The translations under genes and the position numbers were made by a program. A stretch of DNA of 51,521 bases from NCBI GenBank assembly GCA_000333855.2, contig CM007316.1:1238790-1290310 (forward strand). Reading direction: 5' to 3'. Of the stretch, positions 10,021 to 20,108 are shown one piece after another (within the stretch, counting starts at the first letter, position 1; the number at the start of each line of letters is the position of its first letter). Under the pieces are notes generated by a model that saw nothing but the letters and a program-made list of their open reading frames with translations, was not told the origin of the DNA and ran no database searches. This DNA comes from Endotrypanum monterogeii. Lineage: Eukaryota > Euglenozoa > Kinetoplastea > Trypanosomatida > Trypanosomatidae.

Positions 10021-12555
10021 CTAACAGTGGATGGTGAGCTGTCCGCTGCAGAGTGGACGAAGGCTACTCGCCCCGGAATCGGGTTCCGGGTGGTTGAGGA
10101 TTTGATCAGTAACGCTGACGCAGAGTGTGGGGTTTCTGCTTCGAAAAACTCTTCAATGGTCACTGATTCTTCTATGACTACCGCTGAGCTAGAGGAAGAG
10201 ATGTTGGCCCGCCAGAAGGCCATCTGGCAGAGGGAAATGGTAGAAGAGAGGCAGCGACGGGTGCAGCGGGAGGAGATGCATCGTGTTGCGTTCGAGTACC
10301 GTCAGCAGCGTATCGCAGCTGCCGAAAGGGCCGAGGAGCTTGTGGCTTATCGTGTGCAGCGTATACGTTTACAGAAGCCTTCGCAGGGTGCGACGAAACA
10401 GCTTCTAGCGTCAACACCCAAGTCGACTGCTGTTATGACAACCAATTATCGGCAGACTAGGGCTTTGCAAGAGTTGGCGGCTGTACGGTGTATCGAGTGT
10501 CACGTGATCGGCTGGGGTGCCCGCAAGTACCTCAAGGCCCTGCGGCACGTGCGGGACGATTACCTCGATGTTATGCAGCAGTTCCATAAGAGTGACGACG
10601 ACCCTGTGCTCACAGATAGTCGACCGCAGGAAGGACTGGCACGCTATCCAGACGTGGGCAGGTGCGCCTCACAGCCGGTCGCTCTGGAGGATCATCCTGC
10701 AAATATTGTTTCTGAGAGTACCAACCTGACTCCTTCGCTGTTGACGCTACCCACGTGGAAGAAAACTCTTAAAGATTTTGTAAGCTTAAAGGAGGCCAAG
10801 AGGCGGCGATCAGATCTTCAAGCAGCGCGCGACGTGTACCTGGACCGGTGTGCTGTCGAGGAAACCGCGGCGCACAAGGAGCACAGTGCGCGTGTCATAA
10901 CTGGTTACATGCGCTGTGCCCTCGCGCGCAGCACCATGTCAAGCCGGGCGAAATTGGTGAGATCGTACAATGACGCACGTGCGATGCAGGAGCAGCCTGA
11001 CAGGGACTCGGTTCTGGAGGTCTTGACGGAGCAGGGGGACACTGCAGGGACTCTAGAAGGCGACCCCTTTACCAACGTAGATCATGCAGCGGTGGGTCTG
11101 GAGGGAGTACAGATGCCGCAGTGCTTGAGGGATGATCAGTCAACGGGAGACAATGCAATGATCGACTCTGCTAAGGATCTGGAGCCAATGAGTGTGTGGG
11201 ACACAGCGTGGAATGATTCACAACAAGAGTCTGAACAGCAGGTTGTCGCTGAGCGCCTAGCCCTAGACCAGCTTGCCCAACTCAGCCCGATAGAGTCGCA
11301 GCGCGGAAGGTCGGGGCGACTCAGTTACATGGAGCCCGCATCGCTGACTCGGCTTTCGCTAAGAACACAGTGTACCCACGATAACCAACACGGCAGTGAC
11401 ACCGTCTCCACCTCGTCGTCGCCGGCAGCGTCATCTGGACTGCCGCAACGGGAAGTCTCTGCTGGTGGAGAGGCAGGTGGTCGTTTGTGGATATTTTCGA
11501 GGACTCCTCAAAAAAAGGATAGTGGCCAGCGACAGGCAGATGCGGACGGTTGCGTGGATGTCATACCCTGTGGAGATATCGTGGGTGTTGGCATGGAGGA
11601 AAGCCAGCATGGAGAGAAAAAAGAGCGTCTGCCGTCCATCTACTCGGGTCTGTGTACATTGTTGCACAGCGGAGAAGAGTGTGACGGTGGCGACGCACAG
11701 CTCAACCTGGATAAGATACAGCGGTTGTACCGTCAGGAGCGCCGTCTTTTTGCTAAAAGGTTGCTCGGTGGCTTTGTCGACGTTCTCAAAGCAAAGCATG
11801 AGCTTTTGGGACGCCAGAGGGCTCGTGATGCTTACCTGTCCCGGTGTGAGGCAGATGATTCCAGGGCTGACAAGGACGCAAGTGCGGAGCTAGACTTTGG
11901 CTCTGTATGTCACGCGGCTCTCCGCAGAACTGTACAGATCCGTGATCAACCTCTGGGCTCGCCTGATGGTTCTCGCATGCTGCAAACGGAGCATCAAGGT
12001 TTGCTGCCTGCTGTTGAGGAGGGTGGCAACGAGGAAGCGGACGCAGCATTGTCTAAGGCCGTTGCACATACCCAACGAACTGTGACTGCAGCACATACAA
12101 TTCAGCGCTTCTTCAAGGCCACACAGGCGACGCGTCAATCGAGAGTACAGCAAGGTACAGGAGGGGCCTCTTTTGAGGAGAATGCGGTGGAGGAGCTGCT
12201 CCACTCAGCAGCCTTGGTCATTCAGCGCTTATACCGAGGCCATCGGGCACGTCGAAAGGCAGCGATGTATATGGTGCAGCGTGATCTATACTTGTTGTCG
12301 CTCCATGAAGACGAGGCATATGTGACACGCGGGGAGACCAGACACGAAGTGCCCTCTGGCACAGAGTTTTCTTCATGTTCGCTGAAGGATCTCGCGAGCA
12401 GCGGTGCTGAGGCAGCGGCGGCTTCCTTCCCACTTCGACGCCAGACCCCTTCCTCTTCCTCTTCTTCCCCACACGAACTAACTAGCACTGCTATGGTGAC
12501 AGAGGTAGATGAGACAGAGGGGGAGCAAGTCCACCAACTCCAGCCTCGTCCTTGA
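9749..12555 (+). CDS. Giant TPR/poly-Gln/IQ protein, part 3: C-terminal repeats, coiled coil and IQ motifs
   Basis: From the second frameshift the 34-residue repeat continues in this frame. It is followed by a charged coiled-coil stretch (about 10180-10380: LEEEMLARQKAIWQREMVEE and onward). Two related modules then occur at about 10747-10935 and 11728-11935, each with a basic helix and the motif ARD-x-YL-x-RC. IQ-like motifs lie near 10480-10530, 12090-12130 (AHTIQRFFKA) and 12210-12265 (AALVIQRLYRGHRARRK). The C-terminus is Ser/Glu-rich and ends at a TGA at 12553-12555. The upstream in-frame translation from 9535 is an out-of-frame reading of the repeat and is not included. Removing the two extra C bases makes 5204-12555 exactly 2,450 codons, which supports one gene. 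Function is unknown beyond probable calmodulin binding. Confidence 0.75.
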
Positions 12556-12626
12556 CACCCATTGATCTTGATCGCGTATTCACGGTGCATGAGGGGTATA
12601 TGCTTGTGTTTCCTCTGCGTATACAT

Positions 12627-12660
<34 letters not shown>
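12627..12660. repeat. Compound (CA)n-(TA)n microsatellite
   Basis: A CA tract passes directly into an AT tract about 70 bases after the stop of the giant gene. Confidence 0.9.
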
Positions 12661-13419
12661 CCACTATAAAAGGATGTAAGCAAATCGTTATTTTGTTCGC
12701 GTGCTGTGTGTGGTGTTATTTTGGAATTTAATGTGTGTATGCGGCTTGTCCAGGAGGGCAAAGGTTGGGGCAATACTAGATGCAAGGGAAAGCAACTTGG
12801 AGGATCGCGGTCCGTGACATTCCTGCTTTGCTGATTCCTCCCCTCCCCTCTCCACATACGCACACACCTTTTTCTGCCTTGTCCTGTACAGATGAAGAGT
12901 TACCAGCACTTTTTTTTTTTTTGTGTTTTCGCCTTTCTCTATTTTGTTCCCTTGCTCCCTATCGCTTTATATATTTTCGGTTTGGAGTATCGCTCCTTGT
13001 TGATTGAGTGCTTTGGTTATCTATTCGAGTTCACTGTCAAATTTTTTTCACACTTTTTTTTTTCCCTTCTTGGCGTCGTCTGCGCGTACGCGTATCTTCG
13101 ATGATTTATTTGGCTCAACGGTGGCACCGTCATGTACATAAAACAAGAAGATATATTAAAAGAGCGGCCGGTGAATCACTAGAACAGCGCCTCTTTATTT
13201 TCTTGCAGGGTTGTCATTTTTTAATGTATCCAGTCTAGACGATGTATAATCAATCCCCTCTTTCCCTCCTCTTCGCGCTGCCCTCGTAAAAAAAAAAAAA
13301 GTAGGTACCAACCACACCTGTGATTTGTGAAAGTCTGCTCACACGCTCAATTTTTTTATTATTATTTCGTTTCATCCTCCGCGGTGAGGTTCTCCCTCGA
13401 TGTTTGTGTTTTCATTTCT

Positions 13420-13421
13420 TA

Positions 13422-13458
<37 letters not shown>

Positions 13459-13468
13459 GAATATATAT
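13420..13468. repeat. Interrupted (TA)n microsatellite
   Basis: Two long TA runs separated by a single C at 13440, with a short GA interruption near 13459. Confidence 0.9.
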
Positions 13469-14030
13469 GCGCCAGACTAGGATCGAGTTACTTCTTGAGG
13501 ATTAGTTGTTGGCGCCCTCACCCCTGTCTTGCCTTCATATTCTTTTTTCGCCCCCTTTTTAGTAGTTTTCTTCCCCTCGCTGTGCTTCGAAGGTTTCCTC
13601 ATTCCCCCCCCCCCAACGCCGCCACCGCTTCAGTGTTGATAGTCGTTTCGTGGAATTGCAGCGAGGATGGGTGGTGGTGGTGGTGATGTGGTATCAAAAG
13701 GGTGAACTGGAGAGGGTGAGGATGACGACGAAAAGAGGGATGGGAAGAGAAGAAAGTCTTGTATTATCCTCGAAAGGGATGTGGGTGAGGAGAGATACCT
13801 GGACGGGGAGGATGGCGGTCCACTCATCCTGTATTTCTGCCCAGTTGATTTTTTTTTCCTCCAAACTGTACACACCTTTTTTTATATCGCGTCTCCTTGT
13901 TCGTTGTTGAGACCCCTCTTTTTCCTTTTCCTTTGTTTTTTTTTTGTTTCTGAATCTGCGATGAGCTCAAACACTGATGAAGCAACCGGACATGGTTGAT
14001 ATAAAAAAGACTAGTCCACAAAAAAAAATA

Positions 14031-14068
<38 letters not shown>
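14031..14068. repeat. (TA)n microsatellite
   Basis: Alternating TA, 28 bases uninterrupted from 14041, preceded by a shorter TATATGTA stretch. Confidence 0.9.
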
Positions 14069-14429
14069 CACATTGTTCACCGAAGAGTTAACATGCGACT
14101 TCCTCTCTCTTCGCTTGAATCCTCTCGCTGTTTCTATCTACACGCGGGTGGGACATTCTTCTTCGGCAGTATGTACGTCTTTAGAGCACTGAAAAGACGT
14201 GAGAACAAAAGGGTGGGTGTCGCCTCTTCGTTTCATGCGAGATTGCGGATCACGGACTGCAGTTGAGTACTCTGGAGACTTTCATGTGCTTAATAGGGAG
14301 GGCCGAGCTTTCACTCTGCCCATGTGCGGGGACGTGTGAGGTTGTATGGGGCTCCTCCAGGCCTGTTCATTCACCTCTGCTCAGTCCTTCTTCGCCTCGC
14401 TTTCAGCTCATTCCCACTGCTGTTCATCA

Positions 14430-14451
14430 AACTCTCTTCTTTTTTTTTTAG
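14430..14451 (+). promoter_or_regulatory. Probable trans-splice acceptor for the LRR gene
   Basis: A CTCTCTTC plus T10 tract is followed immediately by AG at 14450-14451, about 195 bases before the ATG at 14646. This is one of the clearest acceptor-like sites in the window. Confidence 0.55.
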
Positions 14452-14645
14452 TTTTTGAAGCTCACTGACATTCACATCAACAACGAAGAGGAATCCGGAG
14501 TTGCTGTGTGTGGAGGAGGAGGAGGGATCTTGAGTGCATTTGGGAGGTTATCCCGCGCCCCTGCCATTCTTTTGATTGCCGTCTGGCATTATTGTGTCAT
14601 CGAAGTCCTCGTTGTGAACATCTGTGTCATCATCTCGTAGGCGCA

Positions 14646-17114
14646 ATGATATTCGATCCATGTGGCGATTTGCTTAAGGACTACACCGCTTTTTGCGAGT
14701 CTCTGCGCGTTACCGAGAGGGAGGATGTGTACAGTGCGATTCTCACTCGTGCTGTGGAGGTGCCACCGTTACCTGCAGACGTGCTCGACTCGCTGCCAAC
14801 GGGCACTCATGGCTCAGGGGAGGGAGGGGATAGGCGTTTGGCGTCTAGTAATTCGAACACAAAGGGATTGAGGCCGTCAGGTAAGGCGGGCTCCAAAGAA
14901 AAGGAGAAGAATGCTTCTACCAGCAAGCGGAAGAGCATTCGCCAGACCTCACAGGAGCTCCTCTCCAGGAGTGTGGGGGACGAGGCCTCTCTCCAGATCC
15001 CAGAAATCCATACGATCACCTTTGTCTCCTTACGGTACCCCAACTTTTGTCTGAATCAACGAGATATGACGCCGCTCTCTCGTGCCATCGTACACTGCCC
15101 CTCTTTGGTCTCGGTGGAGTTGCGGGGGTGTGGGCTGAGTAGGCAGAGCTACATGCAGCTGGTGGATGCGGTCTATCGAAGTCAACGTGTTTTGTCGGTT
15201 GCCGTAGACTTCAACAAACGCGTTGGTGACGCGTTGTCAAAGGGTCGGCGAGGCGATAAGGCCAAACACCTTCGTTTATGTGGGAGTGCCAAAGAGGAGG
15301 CGGGCTTTGTGGTTGACCCGACTGTACGGTATGCAGCGTCCTCACCACTTGGAGGTGAGATGGAGCTTTCCGCTGCCGGGTCGTGCAACCTTTCTTGCCT
15401 CTCAGGAGGCTCACATGAGCAGGCTCCTTGCTCGGGCCCAGACCCCACGCCTCCTGTTGCTGGTGCAAGTGCTGCTGACAGGGTGGCAGGCAGTAGTGGC
15501 AACAGTGTTCGCACGGCTGGGGGCGGCGAAACAAAAGGGGTGGCCGCCAACAACTCCAGACTCTCGCAGAGCGCGGAAGGTGAGGTGCCTACGGGTGCTT
15601 TTGTTGAGTTTTATAAATGTGGGGATGGCAGCGACGAGGACCAAAGTGAGGACACACCTGTATTATATTTTTATCCCTCGCAGTACTGCGGTTTGGATCA
15701 GTTGCCCACACAGCTGGAGTCGCAGCTCCAGGAGGAGACGGAGAGAAAGGGAAGGGTTGACAATAAACGACTCCAGCAGGTACAGGCGCAGCGCGAGAAT
15801 CTCCGGATATTTAACGAACAAAATCGTATGGTGATTCCCAAAACGTGGGATAGCATTCTCTTCACTGGCGTTCGCTTTCTCAGTCTGCGCGGTAACGGTA
15901 TTGACGATACGACAGTTGCTCGGATTGTGGATGTGCTTCTGAATAATCCCCGTTCGCAATTGGAGTCTCTCAACCTCTGGGGCAACAACATCACAGATGC
16001 CGGTGCCACATCGCTGGCACTATTATTGCGTCGTCACCGAGACATTCGTACCTTAGACCTTGGGAATAACGATCTAAGTGACACAGGCCTTCTCCAGCTC
16101 ATCGACACCTTCCGCATGCAGCAGGTGGTGTCCGTGGATGAGATTCTCGCAGTACGCCGTGCCTACCTGACGCGAAGGGGTGCATCAGAGGAAGAGCGCA
16201 AAGCCGCAGGGCAGCCGCTGCTGGCCAGCGATATTCCATCCTATGAAGACCTCTACGCCTACTGGTGGTATATGCAACAGCAGCAGCAACAGCTACACCA
16301 GAAGCGCTTGTCGAGTCCCTTTGCCACTGAGAACAGCGGCGCCGCGGATGGTGTGCTGAACATCTCCCCCAAGTTGCCGGTGACTACTTTTGTTTCTTCG
16401 CCGCCGCCACCACCTCCGCAACGTGATGCGGTGGTTAGCCCCAGCGCTACCTCCAACGCAAAGCGGGCCTCACCGGCAAAGAACAAAACCAAACCCGACT
16501 CAGCATTAGGTAATTCCCTCAAAGAGTCGACGGCTGCTGCGGCTCCGGTATTATCGTCCTCCGCTGCGAGGGCAGCAGCGCGTCCTACAGGGGCCTTCGA
16601 CAGACACTGCGTGCGAGTGTGCCATCTTGCCGAGAACGACCCCTCGATCCGTATACCGGGAAACATAACACTTGAGGTTTTGAACCTCGCGGAGAACCGC
16701 TTTGTCACCATTGCCGGCGTGCGCGAGGCTGCACGACGGCTTTCCCTGCGTGAGCCTTCCAAGGCAGAGGAGATGTTGGCCATGGTGAAGGTGCGGGAGG
16801 TGCCGTCGGTGGTATCACCGGTCAGGTCTCCACCTAGGTCCGCCGGCGGCTTGTCAGCGGATGCTACTAGCAAACGCCTTCCCACGGCTCCTCATCGTGG
16901 TACACCTGCAGCTTCAAACTCCGTTCCGACAGCATCGACAGCGATACATCCGCCCGAGCTACATTGTGCCGGGCTACGTTTGCGTACGTGTGCCATTGGA
17001 TGCCATCGCGAATCTGGTCGTAGTACGTGGTTAGAGATGGATGAGGTGCAGCAATCTCTCAATGCATCTCTTGCTCTCTGGGCTTCTGCTCCCGCATCTG
17101 TATCATGGTCTTAG
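14646..17114 (+). CDS. Leucine-rich repeat protein with long disordered insertions
   Basis: The 822-residue product starts at the first ATG of the frame (MIFDPCGDLL...). The frame is open upstream to 14508 but only from a GTG and within presumed leader sequence. Leucine-rich repeats of the ribonuclease-inhibitor type are seen at about 15100-15200 (SVELRGCGLS), at 15870-16110 in three consecutive units (FLSLRGNGIDD, SLNLWGNNITDAGA, TLDLGNNDLSDTG), and once more near 16670-16740 (LEVLNLAENRF). Between them are Ser/Gly/Lys-rich, Gln-rich (near 16270) and Pro-rich (near 16400) stretches likely to be disordered. LRRs of this class make curved protein-binding surfaces. The partner and location are not evident; flagellar or signalling roles are possible but unsupported. 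No signal peptide or membrane segment is seen. Confidence 0.85.
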   Translation: MIFDPCGDLLKDYTAFCESLRVTEREDVYSAILTRAVEVPPLPADVLDSLPTGTHGSGEGGDRRLASSNSNTKGLRPSGKAGSKEKEKNASTSKRKSIRQTSQELLSRSVGDEASLQIPEIHTITFVSLRYPNFCLNQRDMTPLSRAIVHCPSLVSVELRGCGLSRQSYMQLVDAVYRSQRVLSVAVDFNKRVGDALSKGRRGDKAKHLRLCGSAKEEAGFVVDPTVRYAASSPLGGEMELSAAGSCNLSCLSGGSHEQAPCSGPDPTPPVAGASAADRVAGSSGNSVRTAGGGETKGVAANNSRLSQSAEGEVPTGAFVEFYKCGDGSDEDQSEDTPVLYFYPSQYCGLDQLPTQLESQLQEETERKGRVDNKRLQQVQAQRENLRIFNEQNRMVIPKTWDSILFTGVRFLSLRGNGIDDTTVARIVDVLLNNPRSQLESLNLWGNNITDAGATSLALLLRRHRDIRTLDLGNNDLSDTGLLQLIDTFRMQQVVSVDEILAVRRAYLTRRGASEEERKAAGQPLLASDIPSYEDLYAYWWYMQQQQQQLHQKRLSSPFATENSGAADGVLNISPKLPVTTFVSSPPPPPPQRDAVVSPSATSNAKRASPAKNKTKPDSALGNSLKESTAAAAPVLSSSAARAAARPTGAFDRHCVRVCHLAENDPSIRIPGNITLEVLNLAENRFVTIAGVREAARRLSLREPSKAEEMLAMVKVREVPSVVSPVRSPPRSAGGLSADATSKRLPTAPHRGTPAASNSVPTASTAIHPPELHCAGLRLRTCAIGCHRESGRSTWLEMDEVQQSLNASLALWASAPASVSWS

Positions 17115-17200
17115 TTCGAAGAAGAGTTTTTCCTTTTGAGGGGCGGCAGTGGCGGCGGGCACCAGCGAGAAACCGGATCACTACGCGTTGAGGCCACTAT

Positions 17201-17231
<31 letters not shown>
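17201..17231. repeat. (GT)n microsatellite
   Basis: About 30 bases of GT repeats, roughly 90 bases after the LRR stop codon. Confidence 0.9.
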
Positions 17232-17233
<2 letters not shown>

Positions 17234-18561
17234 TAGGTGGGGGGAGGGGGGATGCTGCGCTTTGCTTGCTTCAGTCACCTGGTTCACCTGTCTCTCTCTT
17301 TTTGTCGTGGTCCAACGTGTGCATGTAGTGCTTTTCTTGTTGCCCCCGCTACTCCTATTTGAAAAAAAATGTAAATTTGTGCATATTATTTTTAAATATT
17401 TTATTTGTGGTGTGTTTGAGGTGGGAGCATCGATGTAAACCAACACCAACGAATGATGAAGTCATTACCACTATTATTTGGCAACATCAATCAGTTTCTT
17501 TTTTGTCTGGCCTCTCTTATGCGCCTCGCTGCGCTTCTGTGTGTATGTATGTGTTTCTGTGTAGGGGCGTGCGTGTGTGTGTGTGGGTATACGTGCTTCT
17601 CCTCCCTCCCTCCCTCCCCTCGTTCGCTACCCCACCCCTGGGATTCCTTTCCATATCTATCGGTACTCGTTTTCTTGAAACCCGACAGGGTGTCTGCTAG
17701 AGTAGCCTGGGTCTAGCCCTGGTGCTGTAGGCGCTAGCTGGGAGGCAGAGGAGCTGTGTCAAATAAGTGAGGCGTGCGAATTTGCAGGGGTGGAGGGGGT
17801 GAGACGACTGTATCTCCTCTCCTTGGAAGCCACTGAGCAAGAGGAAAGGAAGTGCACAAGACGTTGTGGCGTGATCTAGGGACAGAGCCCCGTGGAGTGG
17901 CGTAAATTCGGCTTGGTGTTCTTATTCAGCTCCCCTGGTTCGCTCTCTTTTTAGGTATCTTTGCCGCCGCGGAGAAGGGAGGGGGGGGGCACCACGGTTT
18001 TTGTTGCTTACCTTCATCGCAGGTAGGGGGGGGGGATAGAGCGAGAGGGGTCAGGTTGAGTTCTCCATTGGATGCTTTGTTTCAGTATTTTTTTTTTTAG
18101 GGGGGTATATTTTCATCTGCTTCTCCTCCTGCATCTTCACATTAGGACTTCTTTTTTTTTTTTGACATAACTAACTTCTTCCCTCCATCTTCTCCTCCTA
18201 TTACTCGCTTTCTCTCTTATATTTTTACAACTCTTAACACTTCTGAATACCCCAACGCCGTAAAGCAGCCAAAGACGAGTTAACGTCCTCCCCTAACTCT
18301 CCATATATATATAGATAGATAAATAGTAGAATTATCTTGTAGGGAGGGAGCTGCCGTCGTATTCCTTTCGGTGGCACATAGCACGAATTATATCTTCCTT
18401 AACTGGAGATCCACTAGTCGTAGTAGACAAGAGACAATACGTAGTTCTAGTATTTGCCTGGGAATTGTGTCGGAGGGTGCGTTCATTCACACGCACACGC
18501 ACACGTATCTATACGCGGACACATATTTACCTATACATACGCCACGTCTGCTAGTGTAACA

Positions 18562-18581
18562 CTTTATTTCTTCCCTCATAG
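18562..18581 (+). promoter_or_regulatory. Probable trans-splice acceptor for the mL43-like gene
   Basis: A short T/C tract (TTTATTTCTTCCCTCAT) ends in AG at 18580-18581, 33 bases before the ATG at 18614. Confidence 0.5.
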
Positions 18582-18613
18582 CCGAAAAAGGAAGAAGAAA
18601 AAACAAGAAAACG

Positions 18614-19111
18614 ATGTCGTGGAGGGCACGATTTACGCCGTGTGTGGGGTCTCTTACGGTGTGGCTTAACCCCAAAGACCCGAACTGCTTCGGTGTGCGC
18701 AACTGGTGGCGGAACAACTTGCCAGAGCTTCAGTTGCTAAATCCATTTTGCACCTTCACAATTCAGGAGCTTTCCTTCGGCGAGCCGCACATGTACGTCA
18801 ACTACACACCCACAGATCAGCGCATGATCCGCCTAGCCGGGGCGACCGAGGAGGAGTGCGAAGAGGTAATGGAAGCGTGTATCACGTATGGTATGAACCA
18901 CGCCATCATCGAGCGTCCGCGCACCGACGATGGTGGCGACTTGGTGAATCAACCAGCCATCATATCCTTTGGCTACACAGAGAGCTTCACCGCGAAACTC
19001 GAGGTAACACCGCCTGCCGACATAGGCCAGCGAACCACGGAGGGCGTCGATGATCCAGGCCAGAAACCACGCCTGTATCCCCGCAACGTAGGTTGCAAGC
19101 TGATGCCGTAG
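18614..19111 (+). CDS. L51/S25/CI-B8-domain protein, probably mitoribosomal protein mL43
   Basis: The 165-residue product has the thioredoxin-like fold pattern shared by mitoribosomal mL43/mS25 and complex I subunit NDUFA2. A first strand (SLTVWLNP) and a Gly-x-Arg segment introduce a helix (FGVRNWWRNNLPELQLLNP). A second strand (FTIQEL) and a Tyr/Asn-rich strand follow, then an acidic helix (EEECEEVMEACI). The late segment HAIIERPRTDDGG followed by QPAIISFG resembles the mL43 region after its second helix, where human mL43 has a basic-proline loop and a Trp/Pro-Phe ending, so mL43 (large mitoribosomal subunit) is favoured over NDUFA2. Length fits mL43 better too. The start has basic residues consistent with mitochondrial import but no clear presequence. 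This assignment is by remembered family features, not by alignment. Confidence 0.65.
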   Translation: MSWRARFTPCVGSLTVWLNPKDPNCFGVRNWWRNNLPELQLLNPFCTFTIQELSFGEPHMYVNYTPTDQRMIRLAGATEEECEEVMEACITYGMNHAIIERPRTDDGGDLVNQPAIISFGYTESFTAKLEVTPPADIGQRTTEGVDDPGQKPRLYPRNVGCKLMP

Positions 19112-19434
19112 AGGCTTCGCTCATTTATCGACTCTCTTGGGGAGAGTTGCCGGGCTCATCTCCGCAATCCCCCCCTCCCCCGTCCCCAAGATTGCATTCT
19201 AGTGCTACGTCTACACTATTCTCAGGCTCACTCCCTTCCTGTCTCCAGAGTATGCTCGATTTTTATCTCTCCTCACATGTCCGTGTGCCCGTGTGCGCGT
19301 GTGTGTATGCTCACGCTGGGGGAAGGAGTGTAGAGTCAAAAAAAAAATCTCGTTGCCAGATGGGCTAGTGCTCTTCCTCTCGTTTTCCCTTGACTGGGTT
19401 TGGTATCGAAAATCATTTCGGGTCCCTGCTTTTA

Positions 19435-19453
19435 GCCGCCGCCGCCGCCGCCG
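19435..19453. repeat. (CCG)n short tandem repeat
   Basis: Six GCC/CCG units in a row inside a non-coding spacer. Confidence 0.85.
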
Positions 19454-19923
19454 TTTTTGATGTCTCCGAAAAGGCGTTTTTCTTCTCCTCCATTTAGTGA
19501 CCCGAGTAAGGCTTTGGCGGGAAAAAACAACAACTCAGCAATCGATTGAAGGGAGGGGCGAGGAGAACGCAGCAGAGAGGTGTGACTGCTGATATTTCCC
19601 CATCTTTCTCCATTAGCTCGAGCAACCCCCCCCCCTTCCTCCTGTTCGTAGCCTGAATTCCCATTGCATTAGTGCTCTCTCCGCTACACATTTTCTTGCG
19701 GTCGCGCAAGTGTGCGTGTATATGGGTATCTCTCTATTGTGCGGATATGCTGTGTAGCGAGGTGCGAATACATGATGGGAGTGAGCTTGCAGTGCCACGG
19801 ATTCTTCTGTACAGCTGAAAATTTTTTTTTTTGCAGTGTTGTTTGTGTGATCTGCTCGAGAACTTCTTTTCTCGTCGTTCTCTCCAAATGTATTTCACTT
19901 GACTTCCTTATTGTCCGTCTACG

Positions 19924-19979
19924 TCACATTTTCTTTTCTGCTCAGTTCATCTAAACAGTTTTCGTTACTTTAATTTCAG
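19924..19979 (+). promoter_or_regulatory. Probable trans-splice acceptor region for the helical-protein gene
   Basis: Two acceptor-like sites lie close together: a TTTTCTTTTCTGCTC tract ending in AG at 19944-19945, and TTTTCGTTACTTTAATTTC ending in AG at 19978-19979. The ATG is at 20109. Either or both could be used. Confidence 0.45.
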
Positions 19980-20108
19980 GGAAAACACTGCATGTGCGTA
20001 TCCTGTTTGCACTGTCTACCAGCGCTTGCAGATATATACACCAGCGATAATAAAGCGGTCGTGTTATAAATAATGGTTTGACGAGGAGCAGGATTTCTCA
20101 CGAGACCG

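Larger units (their letters stand above)
12556..14645. other. Spacer between the TPR/IQ gene and the LRR gene
   Basis: About 2.1 kb with no credible gene. It contains a (CA)n-(TA)n pair at 12627-12660, a double (TA)n tract at 13420-13468, a (TA)n tract at 14041-14068, several T-runs of 10 or more bases, an A-run near 13289-13301 and a C-run near 13604-13613. T/C-rich sequence precedes the LRR gene. Confidence 0.75.
17115..18613. other. Spacer between the LRR gene and the mL43-like gene
   Basis: About 1.5 kb without a credible gene. It has a (GT)n tract at 17201-17231, a GT-rich stretch near 17571-17586, several G-runs of 7-9 bases (17984-17990, 18026-18034), T-runs near 18089 and 18151, and a short (TA) tract near 18303-18312. 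The part at 17700-17930 is more purine-rich than most of this window's spacers, but shows no coding pattern. Confidence 0.7.
19112..20108. other. Spacer between the mL43-like gene and the helical-protein gene
   Basis: About 1.0 kb with no credible gene. It contains C-runs (19169-19176 and 19627-19634), a (CCG)n stretch at 19435-19453, an A-run near 19338-19347, a T10 run near 19821-19831 and T/C-rich sequence before the next gene. Confidence 0.7.

Noticed and set aside
8483..10223. Long minus-strand frames opposite the repeat arrays
   Set aside because: They are shadows of the GC-rich tandem repeats in the IQ gene; periodic composition keeps several frames open.
14508..14645. N-terminal extension of the LRR protein from a GTG
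   Set aside because: It lacks an ATG, is Cys/His/Arg-rich without pattern, and begins right after the likely splice acceptor; the ATG at 14646 is preferred.
18400..18420. Vector-polylinker-like string (GATCCACTAGT)
   Set aside because: Only about 11 bases match and no other vector sequence flanks it; chance resemblance.
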